Below the pieces are notes generated by a model, which saw only the letters and a program-made list of their open reading frames with translations, was not told the DNA's origin and searched no databases. The translations under genes and the position numbers were made by a program. Shown one piece after another: positions 24,201 through 34,659 of a stretch of DNA of 64,000 nt. The DNA is taken from positions 7,529,190 through 7,593,189 of the forward strand of contig NC_051433.1 of assembly GCF_001649575.2 (NCBI RefSeq), written 5' to 3'. Source of the stretch: Kryptolebias marmoratus. Taxonomy: Eukaryota; Chordata; Actinopteri; Cyprinodontiformes; Rivulidae. Every line of letters starts with the position of its first letter. The stretch's first letter is position 1.

Positions 24201-27200
24201 GCTTTTCTTCAAACCTTATCGAATTCCAAGTCTTCTGTCAACTTAGAGGTGTATATATTGTGTCCGTTCGTTGGATATGTTTGCTCGTTGGCTTGTTCAC
24301 CATCCTGTTGACGACCGACTGTAATAGGTTTCTGATTTACTCCTCTGTTGGTCTGATCCCCGCGCACCACTGGCCTGTGTCACCTACTTTAGAGCAGCAA
24401 CCACAGAGTTTGTTTTATCCCTCCTGTGTTGAAAAGAGCGCATGACTGGGGTTCAAACTCACTGCGAGTTGCGACCGCACAATGAATCTCGCGCTGGTTG
24501 CTCCCGTTTAATATTGGTGTTTGCGTATTGGTGTGATTTCCCTTTTTTACGAAGCAGTCGTGCTACTTGTGTTATTCTTGCAGCACACAAAGAGAGGGGA
24601 TTAAAGTTTTTTTGCTGCTCTCTCCCAGTTTGGCTCACCTGAAGCTTTGTTTAATGTTGGCGCTTTGAAAAGAAACGGCATAAAAGCGCCTTTTAGGTCT
24701 TTGTTATTCAGCCCGTTGCTGGAATTGAACTGAAAACTAATTTTGTCATCATAAAGGACCCCCTTAACTGCCTCATGTTTAATGTTTATTTTTCTTTTAT
24801 ATTACAATTACAAGTCTATAAAGAGGCAGGAAGATCAAAATGTTTCTAAAGGAGTCCTGGCACAGAAAGTCCTTATGTAAGCGTCGTGTCATGAGCGGGA
24901 AAGGCCTTTTGTACAAGTTTTTGTTCCAGCAGAGCTACTCTCTGTATTATCTGTGGGGTGGATGTGCAGTGTTGTACATAATGTTTGATTTGATTTTATT
25001 TGATGTGTGCATTGCTAATCAAATCTTCCTGCTTTCGCTCCAGAGTGTCTCCGGGTGAATCAAAAGTGTCTGGGAAATATGAAAATAGCTTCATATTTTC
25101 CTATTTGCCTATTCCATCTACCTAAAACCCTGCCACAGATCTTTTATAAACAATATCACATATTTACATCCGTCAGGACAAACAAACCGTCACTTTGCAA
25201 GACAAAGTAGAACCACGATTCCCTGTCACTTCTGCTGCTGGTTTTCTTTTTTAAAAAGAAAATAAAGTAAATCTCTTTGAGCCAATACCTGGTGGCAGCT
25301 TTGCTTTCTACACGTACAATATTTAAAGACAACGTGTGATCTAGGATAGTTTAATTCTCAGTAATTTGACCATGACATGCAGAAATAAATACAGGTAGGA
25401 TACTTCTCAGTGTCAGGATTTACCCGAATGTACACAGGATTAATGTAATAATATAGTCTACAACAAGGAGGAAGTTTAGTAAAAAATAAAAACAATTAAA
25501 GTTATACTTTGTAACAGTAATTGTCTTAAAACTCCCGATTGATGTTCTGCCCTGCAGCTTAAAGACACATTTTTAATACTAACTGTAATATTTTCAGTAT
25601 ATGGACTGCATTCGTATTTTTGTGTGAAATTCACGGGTTTTATTTGAATTGTCTTCTTCCATTTCAGTGTGGGGACCCTTTTAAAGACGACAACGTTCTT
25701 GTGCTTAACGGCACAAAGGAAGAGGTTGAGAAGCTCAGAGAGAAGATGGAGGAGAGGAGGGCAAAGGCAAAGACTAAGGTGAGATTTTTGTTAAATACAA
25801 GGTGACGGAATGGTAGGGTGAGCTGTTAAACCCCACACAGCGTTTGTTTTTGTGTGTGTTTTATAATGAGGGTATTTCTTTTTCCTTTGAAGAAGTGCAA
25901 GAAGAGCAAGGCAGCTGAAACCGTGTCCACGACAGCAGAATCAAAAGGTTCGTCTGACTTAGTCGTGTAACCGACAAATGCTTTTAGCAGTGACATAAAT
26001 AAGACCATGCAGCAGAAACATTACATAAAATGCTCGTCCTTGTTTGCATAAAGCTTTGAATGTGTTGCGAGATAATAGCTTGGTGGTAAATCATTTGAGG
26101 TCCAGATGATGCATCCATTATCTGAACCTTCACGACCTCCATGCCTTTGTTTATTTTTATTGCAATATTTCTTAAAAGCAAACACTGCTTGTCTACAAAG
26201 CATCCAAGCTTCTTCCTGTCTCTTTTATAACCTCTGCTTTGTAAGAATCAGAAAATCTGTGCATGCAGCATGCTTTTTTATTTAGTGCGTATAAAAGCTA
26301 AGCAAACAACGCACAAGCATTGTAGTCTGTAGTTAAACCAGTATATGTAACAATAGATAAAATGTGGTGGTGAAGCTTTTTTGTACAGTTTGGTAACAAT
26401 TAAAGAAAATAACTGACACTACTTAATGGGATCATCTCAGTTTTAGTTTCCATTCCTGGCTTACATGTTGAACGTTAAACGTCATCAGACCGAAGCCGTA
26501 GCTTCTTGTTAATCCACATGTTTGAGTCCTGGTGTGGTTTTCCTGTTTACTTCTCACCTTTCTCACCTTTCTCCACCACCACGCCAGATTTCCATCATCT
26601 GTAAAAATGAAAAGAAAAAAAAAACACGGTTATAGTTTTGGTCCTGTTAAAGGCATCTAATGTATCTGTGATACAGGGATTAAATTGACGCTGCTTTCAA
26701 TAAAAAAAGCGAACCAGAACCAAAGTTTTAGCCAATCAGAGCGGAGCAGGACGGGTCCGGTTCGGGCGATGTTGCTAACTTTAAGACTTTGTTGTTATGT
26801 TTAGGAACTTTTCAGACCCCTTAAGTGACTGTTTTTCAAAAGAGCCACTAGCAATTTTTCCTGCGTGTTTTTGGAGACTTTTGAAGTGATGTGATTAAGT
26901 GAAGAAAAAAAATTTGGTGAAAAGATTTTTTTTTTTTTTGCTTTAGTCGCTGAACTTTTCTCAAACAACATGCTGACACTGAAAACCCCCAAGTGCTCAA
27001 ATCAAAAGAAGAAGAAAAAATCTCACTGCTGATGTGAAACACCTTGTTTATTAAGGTAGAACGGACCAAAAAATACACTTCTTTTTACAAGAAGTGTTGT
27101 AGTTAACTTAAAGATCAATCCCTTTATTATTTTAGTATTTTTGGGTTGTTGATAGTATTCTGTTTGCACAGGTCAAATCGCTGTTTACTTGGCTTGATTT

Positions 27201-28140
27201 GTTATATTTTGTTGGTTATTTCTACAAAACATTGCATTGTACTCCTCCATTTTTATATCTGCTTTACTCTTATCAAGTTTATTTAAAAGCACCTTTTACA
27301 GATAAAAATCACAAAGTGCTTTACAATAAAATACAGTAGAATGAATACAACAAAAACACTACCTGGTTTATATGCTCAGTGGTTTATATGCTAGCTGTAG
27401 CCTCACCCAACCAACGTTTTTTACACTCGTTTGTGTCTCTAGTTGCACTGAATGATAATCTGTATCTTACCTGATTCTGTATCTCCTCCCACAGATGACC
27501 CACAGTCTTCATCTGTGGATGTAGCTGAAACAGGGTCTCTACAAAACGGAGGCGAAAGCAGCCAGTCAGGTAGGTAAACACGTTTATCTTTTAGAAACAG
27601 AATATTTATTTGATCTAACCCTGCCACAGTTGAGCATTCCAGGCTGCATTTAAAAGCTCAGTGCAGTTTTCTTTTATTTATTTGTACTTGTTGATTGACT
27701 ACATTCATTTTTTTGTAAATTATTTCTAGATTAAGCAAAGTAAATTTATTTTTGTTATTAATATGAGACATTTTAGTGTATTTTCCATCCAAAAGCTGAG
27801 AAAAGGGTTCACTTAAGTAATCATTGGAATCAGATTCCTCTCATTTTGAATTGTTGATCATTTCACAGCTGTATTCTCTCTGCATGTTTCATTGTTTCTG
27901 TCTCTTATATTCATCCTGCTGCTGTTCCTGTTTTGTACCCATCTCCTCCCAGCTGTGGCCGGACCCTCTGGTGCCTCCAGCTCCACTAAATCCTCCACAG
28001 CTTCTGCTACTAAAAGATCCATCCAGGACATGGAGGAGAAGTCTGAGGCTTTTAAATCCCTGTTCACCACACACAGCTCTGCCAAGCGCTCCAAAGACCA
28101 GACGTCCAACTGGATCACCCACACCCCCTATCACTTCTAG
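15299..28140 (+). CDS. rtf2: Replication termination factor 2 (RTF2), nine coding exons
   Basis: Coding exons: 15299-15367, 15611-15705, 16213-16306, 16433-16572, 17304-17382, 25668-25778, 25893-25947, 27495-27569 and 27953-28140. All introns are GT-AG and phases close to a 301-aa protein (human RTF2 is about 306 aa). The start MGCDGGTIPKRHELVKGPKK and the end SSAKRSKDQTSNWITHTPYHF-stop mark the family. Residues about 121-165 form the variant RING-like zinc region: Cys121 in FICPVV, TCGC at 139-142 and CHKCGDPF at 157-164. A basic/acidic, probably helical stretch follows (KEEVEKLREKMEERR), then a Ser/Thr-rich tail. In the known family RTF2 acts at replication forks, was found at the fission yeast RTS1 fork barrier, is removed from stalled human forks by DDI1/2 shuttles, and also has splicing and RNase H2 links. 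Intron 5 (17383-25667) contains gcnt7 in antisense. The exon 7 acceptor is a NAGNAG (GAAGAAG), so one Lys may be optional. Confidence 0.97.
18650..19117 (+). pseudogene. Degenerate non-LTR retrotransposon reverse transcriptase fragment
   Basis: Translation of broken frames gives FAEELNRFFNRFN (18711-18749) and then, after frame breaks, LFQWFLDSGYVPSQWRE, SHIIPIPKKTHAKGPKDYRL and ISLTSALNKYMERVVCEHL (about 18907-19072). The W-x-x-x-x-I-x-P-I-P-K-K...DYR-x-I-x-L-T-S pattern is the N-terminal part of the reverse transcriptase domain of fish L2/Rex1-like LINEs. There is no intact ORF, and the catalytic YxDD region is absent. It lies in rtf2 intron 5, in the same orientation as rtf2 and just beyond the gcnt7 3' end. 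The family assignment is tentative. Confidence 0.7.
19328..19333 (-). terminator. gcnt7: gcnt7 poly(A) signal
   Basis: AATAAA on the - strand (TTTATT on +), about 320 nt past the gcnt7 stop codon and followed in transcript direction by a T/GT-rich stretch. It is the first clear signal on that strand after the stop. Confidence 0.45.
19655..22545 (-). CDS. gcnt7: Beta-1,6-N-acetylglucosaminyltransferase family member 7 (GCNT7), four coding exons
   Basis: Coding exons, in transcript order on the - strand: 22545-22339, 21829-21088, 20370-20275 and 19905-19655. Phases close to a 431-aa protein (human GCNT7 is about 430 aa). Residues 9-27 form a single hydrophobic segment after a short basic cytoplasmic tail, making a type II Golgi membrane anchor. 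The catalytic Branch domain (glycosyltransferase 14 type) runs from about residue 102 (YPLAFIVTVHKD) onward. Signature motifs are INLCGQDFP at 195-203 and SPDEH at 303-307, whose Glu306 aligns with the catalytic base of core-2 GnT. APGSRIDGGWEGDIRAIKW and GHYIRGICIYG follow, in GCNT2-like order. Cysteines are at family positions. The family transfers GlcNAc in beta-1,6 linkage to form branches, but the activity of GCNT7 itself is poorly defined. The first ATG (22545) is chosen because the upstream sequence runs into an intron acceptor. The whole gene is nested antisense in rtf2 intron 5. Confidence 0.95.
20118..20220. mobile_element. MITE-like nonautonomous DNA transposon in gcnt7 intron 3
   Basis: Both ends share the inverted 12-mer CTATTATGCAAA (20133-20144) / TTTGCATAATAG (20199-20210), extended imperfectly outward through GGTCA/GGTGAC. 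The element is about 100 bp and has no coding capacity. The motif is one I recall as dispersed in teleost genomes. It sits between gcnt7 coding exons 3 and 4 and also inside rtf2 intron 5. The superfamily is not determined. Confidence 0.5.
20575..20700. repeat. Dispersed teleost repeat fragment (family unresolved)
   Basis: The string GCATTACAGTAGTCAAGCCT, followed by GATAAAAGCACGGATAACATT and a CAGCTCAGGA segment, resembles a widely dispersed fish interspersed repeat (typical form: ATTACAGTAATCAAG...GATAAAAGCATGGAT). It has no ORF. It lies in gcnt7 intron 2. Confidence 0.4.
22163..22299 (-). mobile_element. tRNA-derived SINE copy in gcnt7 intron 1
   Basis: Read on the - strand it starts with GGGCCGCGGTGGCTTGGTGG (tRNA-like head with a box A) and a degenerate box B (AGATTCGAGCT). 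It then has the conserved tail ACATTTGGTAAATC...TTTTGGCGACCCCTGC..GGAGTAGCC. The same tail occurs at 60473-60547 and 62175-62246, so all three are one SINE family. No ORF is expected. Confidence 0.65.
22546..22586 (-). other. gcnt7: gcnt7 5' UTR part of the first coding exon
   Basis: On the - strand a TTTTTGTTGCAG acceptor ends at 22587, so the exon starts at 22586 and has 41 nt of leader before the ATG. At least one noncoding upstream exon is therefore expected. A possible donor for it (AAAA|GTAAGT on the - strand) places an exon end at 23637, but its 5' limit is not visible. Confidence 0.45.
27278..27350. repeat. Dispersed vertebrate/teleost repeat fragment in rtf2 intron 7
   Basis: AAGTTTATTTAAAAGCACCT...CACAAAGTGCTTTACAATAA matches the familiar dispersed pattern (TTTATTTATATAGCACCTTTCA...CAAAGTGCTTTACAATAAAA) found in many fish introns. 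Family unresolved. Confidence 0.45.
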
Positions 28141-28310
28141 TAGCTAATCCTCAGAGCAATCAGTTTTTAGGCAGCTCCAGAAATTGTGAAACTATTAAAG
28201 ATCCTTGTTCTGTAAGACACACACACACACACACCCACACACACACACACACGTGTGTGTATATATACACAGCACCTTGTTAACCTTTAATAAAGTCACC
28301 AGTGTGTGGA
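28141..28310 (+). other. rtf2: rtf2 3' UTR with poly(A) signal
   Basis: Downstream of the TAG stop there is an AATAAA at 28289-28294, followed by a GT-rich element (AGTGTGTGG, about 28299-28308). This is a good cleavage/polyadenylation arrangement and gives a 3' UTR of roughly 170 nt. The UTR contains the (CA)n tract at 28216-28270. Confidence 0.6.
28216..28270. repeat. (CA)n-(TG)n microsatellite in rtf2 3' UTR
   Basis: A CA repeat with one CCC interruption runs straight into GTGTGTGTATATATACAC, so the alternating purine-pyrimidine tract is partly self-complementary. It lies between the stop codon and the poly(A) signal. Confidence 0.9.
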
Positions 28311-29635
28311 CTCATTCCCAGTTTGCCGCCTCAGTTCCCAGTAGCTCAGAGCTCATTGTTTACAGGTTGTGAACATTTTGTTAACTGATCCCTGAACAGT
28401 TCTGACTTTGTTTTGTAACCTAATGCGTCTCTTATGTATTCCCCCACACGTCTGTCTTCGTCCACAGGTGAATTGAGAATTGCTGCTGGGATTTGTTTAT
28501 CATCTCCTCTGCTCTTCTGTCCCCTGGTGTCCAGACATGGACATTCGGGGACACGTTGGCTTGATTGCTGAAGCTATTAAAAATAAATATAATCAGTTGT
28601 TGTTGGATGGATTTTACTCTTCAGTTGTGGAGGGAAAAGGAAAAGTTGGGAGCTTGCTGGCCTTTATCTATTTTTAGGAATTGTTTAGTAACAGAACAAA
28701 TACTTTTTCTCAAAAGATTTATTTGCATGACTGGCTCTTTTTTGTAGAATATATTTAACAGAATATTTTAGTGTTTAAAAGTTCTGTTTTTTGAAAGTGT
28801 GCATAAAGAAACAAAATGCACACAGCAAAAAAAAACAGTAGTTTTAATGTGACTGAGAAACATGCTTTTAACTCAGTCAGTTATTATTATTTTATTATTT
28901 TTTTTTTGCTTATTTTAAACAATGGACCACTATTTTTTTGTTGTTTCTTTGAATCTGTCATGAAAGAAACACTCTTCTTTGGGCATCTTTTTTAAAAAAA
29001 TATGTGATTAAATACTTTTTTTCTTTTACTGTTTGCACTCTAGCTGTCTTTATTACTTGTAACAAATACAATAAAATCATTCAGGTTTTTTTTTAGTAAT
29101 TTCCTCTATGTTTATTATGCAGACCTATTAAAAAATACTGTTTAACCAGCGAATCAAAGATTAGTTGGGTCTCATAAAATAGTAGAACAGGTCATTTAAA
29201 ACAATATAAGTTCCATCCCTTGCTTCTGCTCCCACAAATTAGGATGATGTTTCGTAAAGATGTTTTTCTAGGTGTGTGTGTGTGTGTGTATAGCAGAAAA
29301 ATGACATAAAATGCCCCTTCTTATTTGTTTAATGCTTTGTATGTCTTGTGGAGTAATAGCTCATCTGTAAATAACTTGAAAACAAAGCCTGTTGACATGA
29401 TTTAGCTAAATATCCTGTTAAATCTTTGAGACTGATTCATTCAAATTGACAAATGATAAATCAAATGTTTTACATATTGTTGTTTTAGATCAAAATCATC
29501 TGCACTACAATACAGAGCACATATATAAGATATGATTTTTCAAAGTAAGAGACTAAAGTGGAATAAAAAGAAGGATGGTAACTACATTACCTTCCAGTTT
29601 TTCATCATACAGTTGTATATAAACATTTAAATAAC

Positions 29636-30238
29636 CAAACTCCGCTAATGGCTGGAGTTTGTTTCCTATGGTTGAAACTCCCGGTGCATACGCTGTTGTT
29701 ATGACAACACGTTGAACCGTTTCAACGACAGAAATCACTCTAGAATACATCAAATTCTCAAGTTTCCGCCCCCTTTATTGGGGCATTTTCAAAAAGGTCA
29801 ATTAAATTGACCTTTTTGAAAAAGGTCAATTAAATTGACCTTTTTGAAAATTTGTATTTCATAAAATATCTGTTTTAAAGTCACAGAATGTTTAAAAACA
29901 CAAAGAAGAGATTTGTTTCTTCACAAATCAGTCTTTAAAAAATATTTTAAAAGTAATTATAGTATTTTTTTCTATGCATTGAAAAGTGCAATTTTTGGTC
30001 TTATTAACTTGCTGAATTTGAGGCGCATTTGGCCCGAAAACACACGGCTGGATACCATGGCAACCACTTAATATTATGCCAAAATATTTTGGGGAAGAGT
30101 TAAACTAGCCAAGTACTATTCACACACCCGGTTTCATTAAAATCCATGAGATGTCACTTTCCATGTTTTTTGCAATATGACTGATTTTCTCTGTCAGCTG
30201 CTCTTAAATAACCAAACTCAGCTAATTGGTGGAGTTTG
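29636..30238. repeat. Element bounded by repeated stem-loop motifs
   Basis: AAATAACCAAACTC is found at both ends and in each case followed by a short loop and GGAGTTTG. At 29636-29661 the hairpin arms are CAAACTCC/GGAGTTTG; at 30213-30238 they are CAAACTC/GAGTTTG. Between them are GGATACCATGGCAACCAC (about 30049-30066) and the palindrome at 29786. The repeated ends suggest an old structured, nonautonomous repeat, but no family is assigned. Confidence 0.45.
29786..29850. repeat. Tandemly duplicated palindrome
   Basis: Two consecutive copies of a palindrome with core GGTCAATT-A-AATTGACC, separated and flanked by TTTTTGAAAA/TTTTCAAAAA sequence. The whole 65 bp reads almost identically on both strands, with mismatches only at the odd centre bases. 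It can form one long or two short cruciforms. Confidence 0.9.
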
Positions 30239-32365
30239 AGGTTGTTTGCATGTATTTCTCTGAGTGTGGGAGATATTTTGCTATAATTGGACATAAAACA
30301 TGAAATAAATGTCTTACCTGGAACACACTATATTTTTTCTTCCCAGTGAAATACTTCCAGTATCAAATGCTCTGAAAGTGAATCGGTTTTTCCAGCAGTT
30401 TTTGTTCGTGGGATTTGATCAGATTTTCTTAAATGCCTTATTGCTTCTTTTTTAACATTTATCCACTCAGGCTGATCCTCACGTTTGTAGTTTGATCCTC
30501 AGCAGGTCCAGTCTGACGCAGCTTTAAAACATCCTTTGGGCCATAAACGTTACATGACCACTCTGTGTGTTTGGCAGTCTGTTGTTCTATATAGAGAAGT
30601 GCAGCTATAAATGTGAGTGTGTGTGTAAAAGTCAGCACAAAAACAAACACAGTCTATATGATTTATGGACACATAAATCAAAATCATTAATGCTAATGAT
30701 GTTGACAAGATCCTAAATAAGTACTCCCAGCTGTTTCTTTTTGCATGCAGATGGTGTCTTTGGCTCTGGCTGCTGTCACATGGTGCCAGTTTGGTTCTTG
30801 AGTTATATTAGCCTTCATCTTCTCTGACAAAATTACAAACATTATACAAAAGAAAAAAAAACAATGTTTAAAAAATGAAATATTTAAGTCACTGAAACTA
30901 AAATGCCATTTTTAATTTATTTTCTATAAATAAATAAATGCATATACACACACGCACAAAACACAAAAACATCATCAAGTGAAAGACAGAAAGAGAGATT
31001 TGAACTAATTTCTTCTTTTCTCTACCAGTTTCTACCGGTGTTGTAATAAGAGGTTATGGCCACACGGTGGCGGCAGAGATCTCCTTATCTGAGTTAAGTA
31101 GCTTTAAGGTTTGGACGCTCTGCCTATAAGAGATAAAAACAAAATACTTTACAGCAGCTTAATTAAAACACAGTGTTTTTACTGTAACTTTTAAATAATA
31201 TATCAAGCACGCGCATGGGGCATTTCTTAAATAAAACTATTTTAAATGAATTACTGGTTTAAAAGTAGAAACCACAGGAGGGTTTATTAGCGTGTTGTTA
31301 GATCAGATTCCGAATTATTTTTCACGGTTTTCTATTGACTCAATCTGAGCAAGACATTTTAACCTGAATAATGAACTTTTACACTATTCAATTCAGTTTT
31401 ATCGCTATACAATATTTGGTAATGTTGTTCAATTTTGATGTATTTAGACCGTGTGGCTTACACGCTATGAATTAAAATACATTTTTAAATGAATTATGTC
31501 TGTTTAACAAATAAATACAAACACAGAAAAAAACTACACAGCTGGTCTTTAGCTAAGTCCCACGAATTTCACACATCTTGAACCTAAATTCACATTTTCC
31601 ACCTATAGTAAAAGAATATATATATTGTAATTTTGTCCTGTTTTAATAGTTTTTATTGTTCAAATCCTTGAGTAAATTAACTGAATTGAAGTTTAAATTC
31701 AAATTAATTGACCTGGACAGGTACATGACTGGATCTGTTCACTTGTTGTGTTTATTGCCATGAGGTATATATAGTTTTAAGTAAAGTAACTGAACTGAAA
31801 TGAACTCTTTTTTTTTTTTTTTTTTGAGGCCTCTGTTTCTCGGCAGGTGTCGAGCTGCGGATCAGAATATTCTTTTGTTTGTCTGAGCAGGATTAGTAAA
31901 CCATATTCTCATCCGTGGCAGAGAAACTTTGATGTGTTCACTGGTTTAAAGAGAAGAAACAGCGTTTTGTGGAGATCAGATAACAGGAGGTATTCTCGGT
32001 CTTAAAAAGCTTCAGCTGCCTTTGAAAGCAGATTCTTCTCGGTCCGCCTGGGGCCATGTCATTCAGGGGGAGGACTTGCCTCATCTTTAAATTTCCCCAA
32101 GTCGTTTGTCCTTTTTTTGACACTTGCTTTTTAATTCGCCAACAACGGATTTATCGGTTAAACATTTTAATTTTAGACTTCTGAATCAGATTATACAGCT
32201 TTTGTTATTCCCAAACAGTAGCTTTCATTTATTTCTTTGAAATCCTTGTTTCTCATTAACAAAAAGAAAAGAAAAGAAAATAAATAAAGTCCACTAGCAG
32301 AAGCAAATAAAAGCGGGGTTTTATCTGTGAGCTTCGATCGTTCTGATGCCCCCCACCCCACCCCC

Positions 32366-32585
32366 NNNNNNNNNNNNNNNNNNNNNNNNNNNNNNNNNNN
32401 NNNNNNNNNNNNNNNNNNNNNNNNNNNNNNNNNNNNNNNNNNNNNNNNNNNNNNNNNNNNNNNNNNNNNNNNNNNNNNNNNNNNNNNNNNNNNNNNNNNN
32501 NNNNNNNNNNNNNNNNNNNNNNNNNNNNNNNNNNNNNNNNNNNNNNNNNNNNNNNNNNNNNNNNNNNNNNNNNNNNNNNNNNNNN
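32366..32585. other. Assembly gap (220 N)
   Basis: A run of N. The left flank is C-rich (CCCCCCACCCCACCCCC) and the right flank is G-rich (GGTGGGGGGGGGGGG). Apparent open frames through it are meaningless. Confidence 1.
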
Positions 32586-34659
32586 GGTGGGGGGGGGGGG
32601 TATTTGAGTATTTGTCTCTAAAGAAATGTCTGAAATTCAGCTTAAAACAGCTCTGTTTGTTTGAGAAAAACGGACAAAGCTTGATTTTTACAGACCTGTT
32701 TAAAATTATTCGATTTATTTGACGGTTGAGACATAGTCAGAGGGGGAAAAAATCAGTTTTGACTGATAAAATGTTTGTGTAATTAATTGTTAAACAAACA
32801 TAAAAGTTGTGGTTTTATGAGCTTTTAGAGGCGTGTGAAGATGATTTGTTTTTGCTTCAAAATCAGAGTCAAAATTATCAGGATATCGTCACCGTCATTA
32901 TTATTACTTCACTTTTTAATTTCTGATTATTTCAACCAGCAGTGAAAAATAAATAAATAGATTAATAAAACCAAGTGGGCACTCCTCTATCTGTTCTGTG
33001 CCACTGATCCCGTGAATCTGTCCACCTGACTTCAGATGAGTCTGTCGCTGATTAAAATGACAAGCTGTGCTCCAGGATTGGTCAGAAGCAGATTACGATC
33101 AGGCCAAGCGTGACTAAACGCGGTGATTTAGGCCTGCTCGCTTTTTTGTTTCCGCGCAGGATGAGCTTTAATCGTCGCGCATTTCACTTCTGCTCGGGAT
33201 CACAACAAGCCAAGGAGCCAAAACAAAAACAAACAAAAAAAAAAACAGATAATCCTTAGTTGTTCAGGTCTTGTGGTTCCCATCAGAGCAGCACAGTCTG
33301 TCCTGAAGCTCCACAACTAACACTTGACTTTATTTATATTATTAACAAGAGACAACAATTAAATACCACTAACTTCAGGATAACACGGTAATTTAATGTT
33401 TTATGGTGACAAAAACAGTATATTGCTATTCTTAAAAATGGAAATAAACACTTCTTTTTCTTGTTTTGGAATTTGATCAGTATCAAAGCTTCAAAGTTTT
33501 CCTGTTTTCTAACAGCAAGGCTCCACCAACATGCAAATGGAGTTGCAGAAGAGTTGTTTGTTGGGATTCTTGGAGCTTTTGGAGCTTTTTGAGCGTGAAG
33601 CTGCAGATCCTGCGGCCTTAATGCGCTTTGAAACGAGCACTAAAACGTCAAGATAGCGCTGGCCTTCTGGGATAACTACCAACTACACCTAAACACTGGA
33701 TACATGCTTTATCTTAACAGAGGATGTCAAACAAAGAAAGAAAAAATTATATTTACTCATGCAAACAGCTGTTTGTTTATTTTAAAATTATTTTGGGGGG
33801 ATGGGGGGGGGGGTCAGTAGGCTCATTACTGCAGAAATTAGTCGAACAATCCAGCAATTTATTTACTATTTACAACTAAACATGAAAAGTGTTAAAATAA
33901 AATAATCATATTTGTAACAATAATAACACTTAATTTTAATTGATGCCCTTCGAGACATTTAAGCATAAAACACAATGATCAAATAGAAAAAAAAAACCAC
34001 AACAATAAAATGCATCAATGAGGTTGTTTCAGTTCCAGGATTAATAGGAATAAGTGTCCTTCTTCTGGACAAATAATAAACTTTTTATGAGTAAATTACA
34101 TGCATGTTGGGTCTATGAGGACTCGTTTTTGGGACATATAAAAGTATTCAGTTAAAAAAAAAGTAACTAGGAATAAATACTGAATGAATAAAAGTTACCA
34201 GTGACAGTGACCCTGCTCCAATGTATGAACAGTGTTTTATATATAGCAGTTTTAAAGCTGCTAATTAATGCTTTATGACGTGTTTACAAACTCATAAACA
34301 ACCCATTCATTAAGTATTAATAAATCCTTTTTAAAGAGGCCCTTATGTAGTGGCACCAGAAGGCATATTTTAAATCTAACAACGCTGTGTTGTTAGATTA
34401 TAACCAATAAAAAGCTCGATCTGAACTGATCTCCAGCAGCAATAATCCCATGTGTTGGTTCTCACGTCAATTATTTCAAACTAATCTGTCAGGGGCTTAC
34501 ATGTAATACAGGATATTTTCCATATGACTGGAGATCATTTAATGGTTTACAAAGAAAAAAAAACCTCTGAGAGGGAACACATGGGTGCACATAAAAAAAA
34601 AAAACATGGAGATTTAAGTGAGAAGCCCAAACAAATTGCTTTGAGAACTTTAATGCGCG

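Larger units (their letters stand above)
17383..25667 (+). other. rtf2 intron 5 (8.3 kb), host of gcnt7
   Basis: Bounded by donor GTAGGT (17383) and acceptor ATTTCAG (25667). It is by far the longest rtf2 intron (introns 3 and 6 are about 120 bp). It carries the LINE fossil at 18650-19117, all of gcnt7 and, at 23640-25660, sequence with no coding signal. Around 24300-24700 the sequence is more GC-rich and CpG-containing, with an inverted pair GGCGCTTT (24659-24666)/AAAGCGCC (24683-24690). This could be the gcnt7 promoter or an old repeat. Confidence 0.7.
28311..34440. other. Intergenic DNA between rtf2 and tfap2c
   Basis: No gene is supported. Contents: a short (GT)n at 29272-29289, the palindromic region 29636-30238, a CTCF-like site near 31060-31075 (CCACACGGTGGCGGC, one core mismatch), poly(T) at 31807-31825, the assembly gap 32366-32585 and a G-run at 33794-33812. 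The stretches 33000-33200 and 33530-33680 are better balanced in composition and could be regulatory. Confidence 0.5.

Noticed and set aside
27824..28147. Alternative plus and minus open frames over rtf2 exon 9
   Set aside because: Only the spliced frame yields the conserved RTF2 C-terminus; the others are shadows.
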